This document shows positions 57,953-64,000 of a stretch of 64,000 nucleotides of DNA, one piece after another (the first letter of the stretch is position 1; the number at the start of each line of letters is the position of its first letter). A model generated the notes under the pieces. It did no database searches. It was given only the letters and a program-made list of their open reading frames with translations, and was not told the origin of the DNA. Source of the DNA: Rugosibacter aromaticivorans (GTDB lineage: Bacteria; Pseudomonadota; Gammaproteobacteria; Burkholderiales; Rhodocyclaceae); NCBI RefSeq assembly GCF_000934545.1, contig NZ_CP010554.1, positions 2,046,001 through 2,110,000 of the forward strand, given 5' to 3'. The position numbers and the translations under genes are program-made.

Positions 57953-57963
57953 ATGCAACGCTG

Positions 57964-59655
57964 ATGGCAACCAAACGCATTCTTCTGTTTAACGGTGCTC
58001 GGCTCACAGCGCATCTATGGCATAGTGGTCAGTTGCGCGCTGAAGGTGAATTTCTTCCTCAAGCCGATGGTGCCGACGGTGCCGATGGGTTCATCGCGTT
58101 CGCGGTTTATCTGCACCGGCACCGTACCAGTCTTTTTTATTTTCTGGCAGATATTGCCGATGAAAGTTTTCAGCTCGAAGAGATCCCCTCAGTTCATGGG
58201 CGCGATCGCACCGCACTCATCACACGTCGCCTGAAACAGCAGTTTTACGGTACGCCGCTAACCACTGCGCTGAAACTCGGCCGATCCAACGAAGGACGTC
58301 GCGATGAAAAAATGCTCTTTGCAGCACTCACCCGGCCAGAAGCAATCAACCTCTGGCTGGATGTGATACAGCAGAATGGCATTATTCTCGCCGGTATTTA
58401 CTCTGCCCCGCTGATTCTCGCCGAATGCGCTCCGCGCTGGTTAGCTGACGAGCAACCTACCCTCTTGATCAGCCAGACAGCCAGCGGTGTGCGCCAGAGC
58501 TTCTTTAATTGCCGCAAACTACAGTTCTCGCGCCTCACGCCGCTGACGACTCTTGGCGCGCTGAGTGCCCTGGGCACACTCAACACTACTGAGGAGATTG
58601 CACGGAAAATCGTCAGTGAATCGCTTAAAACCTACCAGTACCTTGTCGGCCAACGTCAACTCAAGCCCAACACGCCCATGCGGGTTACCGTGCTTGTCAC
58701 TGCCGAACAAAAGACCGTGGTGCAAACACATTGCCAGAACCAGGAACTGCTCCAGTTTGATTTTCTCGATCTGGAAACCATTGCGCAGCATGACAAGCTC
58801 AAATCACCACCCAACACGCTCACTATCGATCAGTTGTTGATGCACTGGCTGGTGATCAAAACACCAACGCAGCAGTTCGCCCCGCCAGCAGAACGGCACT
58901 TTTATCGCCTCTGGCAAATACGTCTTGCACTCACTGCCGTTGCCACCATCACCCTGGCAAGTGGACTGTTGTTCGCCGTAAAAACCGCCTTTGACACCGC
59001 GCGCCTGCAGCAAGAAACCAGCACCGCACAATCGCAAACGGCACTCGCCACGCAGCGCTATAACGCGTTGTTGGACAGCCTGCCGAAAACCAGCATCACA
59101 CCGGAAAACCTGCGCGCCCTGATGAACCGTTATGAGGTGCTCCAAAAACGCGCGGCCGATCTAACACCCTTGCTAACACACCTGAGCCAGACACTCGACG
59201 CCACGCCCCCAATTGAGCTCATTAACCTTGACTGGAAAGTCGAACCCACGCTAAACGCCGCACTGAGCAACACACAAAAACTCGGCGCTGGCGATACGCC
59301 GCAAAGCCTTGAATTCATCTCTGGAAAGTCCCCTTGGGGGACGGTGTCCCCGACAGGAAATGCATCAAACAATGCCTCGTCCCAGGCAAATATGAATCTC
59401 GCCAGCAACGGCCCCTGGGCAACGTTAAAAATTCAAGCGCAACTACCCCTTGGGTTATCGGCAGATCTGCGCGCGCAAAAAGAGCTCATTGACACCTTTG
59501 CTCAACGGCTGCAAGACCCCCAAACCAAAGTGTATCTGCTGGCCATGCCCTTTGATGTCGAATCCGGCAAACCGCTCAAAAGCATGCAAGAAGCCGACGA
59601 TGGCCGCAGCGAATCAGCACCCGCGTTTTCTCTGATGATTGCCCGCCCCTTGTGA
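57964..59655 (+). CDS. MshI/GspL-like pilus assembly protein
   Basis: A 563-residue protein. A cytoplasmic actin-like (PilM/GspL-type) half covers about 1-300, one membrane helix lies at about 320-343, and a periplasmic half with a coiled-coil start (TARLQQETSTAQSQTAL) and PilN-like fold follows. The region 440-510 is Asn/Gly-rich. In most MSHA systems MshI is near 300 residues, so here a PilM-like and a PilN-like unit may be joined. The ATG at 57964 is preferred to a longer frame overlapping mshG. Confidence 0.7.
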   Translation: MATKRILLFNGARLTAHLWHSGQLRAEGEFLPQADGADGADGFIAFAVYLHRHRTSLFYFLADIADESFQLEEIPSVHGRDRTALITRRLKQQFYGTPLTTALKLGRSNEGRRDEKMLFAALTRPEAINLWLDVIQQNGIILAGIYSAPLILAECAPRWLADEQPTLLISQTASGVRQSFFNCRKLQFSRLTPLTTLGALSALGTLNTTEEIARKIVSESLKTYQYLVGQRQLKPNTPMRVTVLVTAEQKTVVQTHCQNQELLQFDFLDLETIAQHDKLKSPPNTLTIDQLLMHWLVIKTPTQQFAPPAERHFYRLWQIRLALTAVATITLASGLLFAVKTAFDTARLQQETSTAQSQTALATQRYNALLDSLPKTSITPENLRALMNRYEVLQKRAADLTPLLTHLSQTLDATPPIELINLDWKVEPTLNAALSNTQKLGAGDTPQSLEFISGKSPWGTVSPTGNASNNASSQANMNLASNGPWATLKIQAQLPLGLSADLRAQKELIDTFAQRLQDPQTKVYLLAMPFDVESGKPLKSMQEADDGRSESAPAFSLMIARPL

Positions 59656-59680
59656 ACCAAGTGCGCGAGTGATTAAATAA

Positions 59681-60319
59681 ATGATGACCTTCTCTAGCCA
59701 GGATTTCAAAAAAATACACTGGGCGCTACTGCTGCTCATCGCATGCCTGCTGATCGCCGGTGTTGCTGTATGGGGTGCGCTTGCCCGGCAAAAAGCCGCA
59801 ACGCAAAAGCACAACAGCCTTATTGCCGCTGAAAAAGAAATGGCCGCTAACCTCGCGCGTGCACGCAATGAAGAACAAGAACTTCGTGACAAAATTACTC
59901 GCTATGAAACCCTGAAACAACGCGGCATTGTGGGTGCTGAGCAGCGTCTGGATTGGATAGATCTCATCAATCGCATCAAAACCACACGGCGTCTGGCAAA
60001 GCTGGACTATGAATTTGCACCGCAACGAAAAATCGATGCCGCCCTCTTGCCCGAGGGCGCAGATGCAGGCGGCATGAGCATCATGGCAAGCCAGATGCAC
60101 CTGCATATATCGCTGCTGCATGAAGGCGAACTACTTGGTTTTCTCGATGATCTGCGCACTGCGGCCCCCGCATTGATTCAAGTGCGCGCCTGCAACCTGG
60201 CACGCAGCGTTCGCGGCCCAGCCGACCCAGCCGACTCAGCCCAACGCGGTATCAAGCCCCAGCTCATCGCCGAATGTACCCTGGAATGGTTAACACTCAA
60301 GGCGAGTGATACCCTATGA
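59681..60319 (+). CDS. MshJ-like (PilO/GspM-type) protein
   Basis: A 212-residue protein with an N-terminal membrane helix (about 14-33), a coiled coil (about 35-85) and a small alpha/beta domain (LHISLLHEGELLGFLDDLRT). The layout matches PilO/GspM-type proteins that link the motor to the secretin. The gene lies between the MshI-like and MshK-like genes, and overlaps the latter by four bases. Confidence 0.75.
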   Translation: MMTFSSQDFKKIHWALLLLIACLLIAGVAVWGALARQKAATQKHNSLIAAEKEMAANLARARNEEQELRDKITRYETLKQRGIVGAEQRLDWIDLINRIKTTRRLAKLDYEFAPQRKIDAALLPEGADAGGMSIMASQMHLHISLLHEGELLGFLDDLRTAAPALIQVRACNLARSVRGPADPADSAQRGIKPQLIAECTLEWLTLKASDTL

Positions 60320-60750
60320 AGCGCGCATACTGCCTGGTGCTGGGTTTGCTGGTCACCAGCACAACCTGGCCCGCACATGCCGCATCAACCCCACTCGGCC
60401 GACTCTTTTTCACACCAGAAAAACGCCTCACGCTGGAACGCCAACGCCTTTCAAAAATTCAGGAAACCCAGACGCTGGAAGGTGCCACCATGAGTCTTGA
60501 TGGTATCGTGCAGCGCTCCAGTGGCAAATCCACCGTGTGGATCAATGGCCGCGCACAAGATGAACACGATGCCGCGCGCACCGGCGTCAGCGTTCGTCTG
60601 ACGCCCAAAGACCCGGGGCAGGCGCAACTTTCCCCCGGCGAAGAATCACCCACACAACTCAAGGTCGGCGAAGCGATCAACCGCGCCACGGGCGAGCGCA
60701 ACGACCGGCTCGGCGGCGGCACGGTAAAGACGCCAGCCAGCCGACACTAA
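60316..60750 (+). CDS. MshK-like (PilP-type) periplasmic protein
   Basis: A 144-residue protein with a signal peptide (residues 1-23, ending TTWPAHA). It has GRLFFTPEKRLTLERQR followed by LDGIVQRSSGKSTVWINGRA, which resembles MshK. A C-terminal part with QLKVGEAINRATGE is polar. It may contact the secretin like PilP. It is followed by the giant pilin-like gene after 15 bases. Confidence 0.75.
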   Translation: MKRAYCLVLGLLVTSTTWPAHAASTPLGRLFFTPEKRLTLERQRLSKIQETQTLEGATMSLDGIVQRSSGKSTVWINGRAQDEHDAARTGVSVRLTPKDPGQAQLSPGEESPTQLKVGEAINRATGERNDRLGGGTVKTPASRH

Positions 60751-60765
60751 GCGGAGAGCCCCGCA

Positions 60766-63700
60766 GTGCAACGGCGCGTACAGAGCAAAACCCAACGTGG
60801 CTTTGTGCTCATCAGTCTGGTCGCGCTCCTGGTCATGGGGGCACTATATTTTCTAGTATCGAATCTGACCCCCGAATTCATGCAGACCTACCGCCAGCGG
60901 CAAACCGATGCCGCGCTGGCGCAGGCACGGGAGGCCTTGCTCGGCTACGCATTACGCTTTCGCGAAGCCAACCCCAATGGTGCCAACATTCCCATTTACA
61001 TGTATGGCTTCCTGCCGCTGCCCGATCTGGGGACGTCGCGGAACAACAACGTCAGTTGCACAACGGAAGGTTGCGATGCCGCCAATTTCACTGGCAATGC
61101 CACCAACGTGACGGTCATTGGCCGCTTCCCCTGGCGCATGCTGGGCACCGGCCCACTGCGAGACAGCAACAGTGAATGCCTCTGGTACGCAGTCTCTGGC
61201 AGCCATCAACGCATACAGCAAACCACGTCGATGAACTGGGATACGCTTGGCCAGCTCGATCTCGTCGTGGCCAACGGCACCACTGCGATGCAAAGCGCAC
61301 TCGCCACAGCCCATGACCGGCCTATTGCCATTATCTTTTCGCCCGGACCACCCTTACCCGGCCAGGATCGCAGAACTTCGGCCACAACTGACGACGTCAC
61401 CGAATGTGGCGGCAATTATGATGTGAAGAACTACCTTGATCCGGCCACGGCGACTGCGCTTGGCGGTGTCACCAACTATTTGGCCGGCACAAACAACGCC
61501 ACCGGCATCACCGGCGACACCGATCCTGGCAACGATCCTGATACCCCTAAAGCACTATCGGCTCAGGGCATCATCAATCGGCAGAACGATGGCAGGCTCT
61601 GGCCGGGGCAATGCCCCACTAGCGCGAGTTGCGCCATCGCTGCCAATGACAAGGGGCTTGCCCTCACCGGCGACATGCTGTTCGGCACCCTGCGTAAATC
61701 ATCGCTCTTTCGCCTCGACATCAACGCGATGCTCGACCGCTTGACAGGCTGCCTGCGCGATCAATTGAGCATCACCTCAGCCCATCCGCTGCCCAGTGCT
61801 TCCTGTTATGACGACAGTCAGGATCCGCAAAATTATTTCAGCAACTACAAAGATCAGCTCTTTGTCGCCCCATGTGCTGGCAATTGTGCGGTGACAATAG
61901 ATGGCACCGCACCCGCCACCGTGTGCCCTGCCGTACTGATATTTTCCAGCCAGCGTAACAAGGTCAGCCAGATACGCTTGACAGCCGCAAACAAGGCTGA
62001 CCCGAACAATTATCTGGAAGCGCCCAATGCCAACAGTTTCATCACGGCAGGCGCAACCTACGCGGGAATCAGCACGTTTTCTCGTGTCACTACGCCCGCC
62101 TCGGAATATCAAGACATCGTTCGCTGTATTCCCGCCGGGGCCAGTTTCAGTTCAGTTGAATCAACCACCCTGACCGGACTCGGGTTCAACCAGCTTTCAA
62201 GTTATGACGCGACAACGCGTACCCTGACACTGGGCAGCTTGAATGTCACCACCAGTGCGGTGGGCGCCGCCAATGCCGCCGCCTTGTTTGGGTGTAGCTG
62301 GACGCCGGAAACCCATACCACGGGCAGCGGTTTGCGCAGCTATTTCAAATTCAACATCTCCAACACCGGCCCGCCCGGCCCGGGGTTTACCTTTGCTGTC
62401 GTCGACGGTGACCGCAACACGATCAGCGCCTGCGGTGAAGCCAGCCAACACCTGGGTTATTCGGGCAATAACGGCAGCACACCATTTATCGCCGCACCGA
62501 AAATTGGCGTAGAGTTCGACACACGACGCAACTATCGAAGCCACCCACCATTTCTGCCAGATGGTTTCGATCCTTCGCGCACCCTCAGCGCAACGGCCAT
62601 GCGCACGCTCGACAACGGCCGTGCCGACCCCAGCTACACAGGCGGCCATATTGGCCTGGTGTATTGGGGCAGCAACTCACCGATCAGCACCGGCTATGCC
62701 TGCCGCACTGGCTGTCGTTCGCCCAGCGTCTGCGACACCGCCGATAACCTCTGCAAACTCCCCATGGAGGAAGATGACAACGTGCACGGTCAGCTGCCCA
62801 CGCCACCGGCCATGCGCCCGCCACCAAGTAATCCGCCCGTGCCCGCGTCACTTGCCAACCCGCCACCCTATCCTCCCCCTGGTGTGAGCAAGCTTGACCC
62901 CAACCTGCGCAGCACACCCACCAATCAAGACATTCATGTCCGTGTTGAAATCGAGCGGACCGGGTATGCTGGGCGTGACGACAACAGCCGGTTAGTGAAA
63001 GTGGTGGCCACAACACCGATCACCCTATCGGGCTTACCCACCATCGACTCGCTTGCGTTGTCAGCCGGTGACACCGTGCTGGTCACGGCACAAACCGATG
63101 CCCGGACCAATGGCGTCTACCTCGCCTCGACCGGTGCCTGGACACGCGACCTGAGCGCCGACGAAGGTATCGATCTGCCACCGGGCACTGCCTGGTTTGT
63201 CAAAGCAGGCGCCGCCAATATGGGCAGCCTGTGGCGCTTGCAAAATAGCGACACGCCAGTGATCAACAGTGATGCACTCACCATCCAGCGTGTGCGCTTG
63301 CCGGTAAAAACAGTGGCCACCTCGCCGATCACTCTGGCGGGATTATCAACGGTGGGTGGCGTGGCGCTGGCCGCAGGCGACCGCGTGCTGGTCACCAAAC
63401 AAAACACCATGCCACCAACGCCTTCGGCCAACGGTGTGTATATCGCCAGTAGCGGCGTCTGGTCTCGCGCCACGCCAGAAAACACGGCAGATGGCATGAA
63501 AGCAGGTGCGATGTGGTTTGTCAGCGCTGGCAGCAACGCCAATACGTATTGGCATCTGGATAGCGATGCTACGCCAGATACCAGCACCAACATCACCATC
63601 CAACCCGCCACCCTCAATGATCTTTATTCAGCCACCGTGCAAACGCAGGTCTGGATGCTGCCTGAGAGCGCAACATCGGCCAACCAGATTGCCCGCATGA

Positions 63701-64000
63701 AAACCACAACGCGTGCCATGGCGCAGCTCGACCCCGTCGTCCGTTATGGTCAATGCACTGGCTCCTGCCCTGCATTCAATCCTTCAGGCCAGTATTGCGG
63801 CGGCGTGGAAACCGATAGTCATCGCTACTGCTATACCGGGCAGCAACCCAACCTGTATGATCGCCAAAAAATTTACGACGAACGCGGCAACACCTGCACC
63901 AGTGGCATCGCTTGTTCCAGCGGCCAGTTCTGCGGTATCGATCAAGCCTGCTACCGCCCTGCTTTGCGCACCCTGCGCCTGGGCTTTACCACCAGCCAGG
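60766..64000 (+). CDS. Giant pilin-like protein with lectin-like region and tail-fibre-like repeats (cut by window end)
   Basis: From GTG 60766 the frame is open to the window end (1078 residues seen, no stop). The N-terminus (QRGFVLISLVALLVMGALYF) is a pilin-like hydrophobic helix; AREALLGYAL and FLPLPDLG follow, as in large minor pilins of MSHA loci. About residues 485-640 look like an L-type (ConA-like) lectin region (FTFAVVDGDRNTISACGEAS, APKIGVEFDTRRN, GGHIGLVYWG). A Pro-rich linker (about 675-705) leads to two repeats (744-947), then a Cys-rich part (GQYCGG, GQFCGID). It fits a tip adhesin, though MshQ itself is a different size. Confidence 0.8.
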   Translation, partial: MQRRVQSKTQRGFVLISLVALLVMGALYFLVSNLTPEFMQTYRQRQTDAALAQAREALLGYALRFREANPNGANIPIYMYGFLPLPDLGTSRNNNVSCTTEGCDAANFTGNATNVTVIGRFPWRMLGTGPLRDSNSECLWYAVSGSHQRIQQTTSMNWDTLGQLDLVVANGTTAMQSALATAHDRPIAIIFSPGPPLPGQDRRTSATTDDVTECGGNYDVKNYLDPATATALGGVTNYLAGTNNATGITGDTDPGNDPDTPKALSAQGIINRQNDGRLWPGQCPTSASCAIAANDKGLALTGDMLFGTLRKSSLFRLDINAMLDRLTGCLRDQLSITSAHPLPSASCYDDSQDPQNYFSNYKDQLFVAPCAGNCAVTIDGTAPATVCPAVLIFSSQRNKVSQIRLTAANKADPNNYLEAPNANSFITAGATYAGISTFSRVTTPASEYQDIVRCIPAGASFSSVESTTLTGLGFNQLSSYDATTRTLTLGSLNVTTSAVGAANAAALFGCSWTPETHTTGSGLRSYFKFNISNTGPPGPGFTFAVVDGDRNTISACGEASQHLGYSGNNGSTPFIAAPKIGVEFDTRRNYRSHPPFLPDGFDPSRTLSATAMRTLDNGRADPSYTGGHIGLVYWGSNSPISTGYACRTGCRSPSVCDTADNLCKLPMEEDDNVHGQLPTPPAMRPPPSNPPVPASLANPPPYPPPGVSKLDPNLRSTPTNQDIHVRVEIERTGYAGRDDNSRLVKVVATTPITLSGLPTIDSLALSAGDTVLVTAQTDARTNGVYLASTGAWTRDLSADEGIDLPPGTAWFVKAGAANMGSLWRLQNSDTPVINSDALTIQRVRLPVKTVATSPITLAGLSTVGGVALAAGDRVLVTKQNTMPPTPSANGVYIASSGVWSRATPENTADGMKAGAMWFVSAGSNANTYWHLDSDATPDTSTNITIQPATLNDLYSATVQTQVWMLPESATSANQIARMKTTTRAMAQLDPVVRYGQCTGSCPAFNPSGQYCGGVETDSHRYCYTGQQPNLYDRQKIYDERGNTCTSGIACSSGQFCGIDQACYRPALRTLRLGFTTSQ
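62995..63606 (+). repeat. Two tandem protein repeats of about 103 codons, phage tail-fibre-like
   Basis: Copy 1 starts at 62995 (VKVVATTPITLSGLPTID, then AGDTVLVTAQTDARTNGVYL) and copy 2 at 63304 (VKTVATSPITLAGLSTVG, then AGDRVLVTKQN, SANGVYIASSGVWSRA). The pattern (VATT-ITLSG--T-DGV-L-AGDRVLVK-Q---NG-Y-----AW-RA) is one I know from phage tail-fibre proteins. Confidence 0.75.

Noticed and set aside
59330..59400. Asn/Gly-rich segment of the MshI-like gene as an inserted element
   Set aside because: It stays in frame with no repeats at its edges, and fits a flexible linker.
62995..63606. Prophage insertion in the last gene
   Set aside because: Only two tail-fibre-like repeats occur, inside one open pilin-like frame, with no other phage gene.

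Overview
The window looks like a betaproteobacterial chromosome of moderately high G+C. The best argument is the gene order mlaFEDACB - ABC-2 exporter - ibaG - murA - hisG - hisD, continued by hisB-hisH-hisA-hisF-hisI-hisE-hinT-tatABC facing a degS/htrA-type protease, which is the usual betaproteobacterial envelope/histidine block. I cannot fix the order or genus from sequence alone. No rRNA, tRNA, CRISPR array or prophage was seen.

Region 1 (1-10623, all minus strand) is a pilus and signalling block. From upstream to downstream it holds a PP2C phosphatase, an FHA protein, a metallo-beta-lactamase-fold class II cyclic-nucleotide phosphodiesterase-like protein, a PilB-type pilus ATPase with an N-terminal GAF domain, a GAF/HD-GYP protein, an ultra-short type IV pilin (59 aa), a small secreted protein, and then an ABC permease, a TPR-like membrane-anchored protein, an ABC ATPase and a truncated membrane protein. 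The short pilin followed by a secreted partner resembles the split PilA-N/PilA-C pilins of Geobacter, and the ABC genes right behind it recall pilGHI of Myxococcus. A -24/-12 (sigma-54) promoter sits in front of the pilin and a strong hairpin terminator follows the secreted partner.

Region 2 (10624-18963) holds housekeeping and mixed genes: sucCD, a DUF2889 protein, msrA, an ankyrin-repeat protein, a decayed circularly permuted ATP-grasp gene, a TonB-C-terminal protein, a Nif3-family protein and a membrane-anchored HtrA protease. Region 3 (18964-25574) is tatCBA, hinT and most of the his operon, with hisC present but turned round.

Region 4 (25575-39472) is an accessory island wedged between hisC and hisD. 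It starts with decayed IS110- and IS1182-family transposases, continues with a copper-handling cluster (His-rich and Met-rich periplasmic proteins, a TolC-like lipoprotein, a TAT-exported multicopper oxidase, a cupredoxin and a CusF-like protein), then a glycan/lipid cluster (SMR-like flippase, glycosyltransferase 2, radical SAM/SPASM enzyme, methyltransferase, DUF6328 membrane protein, ArnT-like glycosyltransferase), and ends with remnants of a flagellar gene (flgB) and of a Phd/PIN toxin-antitoxin pair.

Region 5 (39473-48585, minus) is hisD, hisG, murA, ibaG, an ABC-2 exporter and the Mla phospholipid-transport operon. Region 6 (48766-64000, plus) is an MSHA-type pilus locus: a sigma-54-dependent regulator, MshM, MshL, MshN, MshE (with a -1 frameshift at an A_AAA_AAC heptamer), MshG, MshI-, MshJ- and MshK-like proteins, and a very large pilin-like protein carrying a lectin-like region and two phage-tail-fibre-like repeats that runs off the end. 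The window therefore has two separate PilB/GspE-type pilus motors, one fused to GAF and one carrying an MshEN (c-di-GMP-type) domain.
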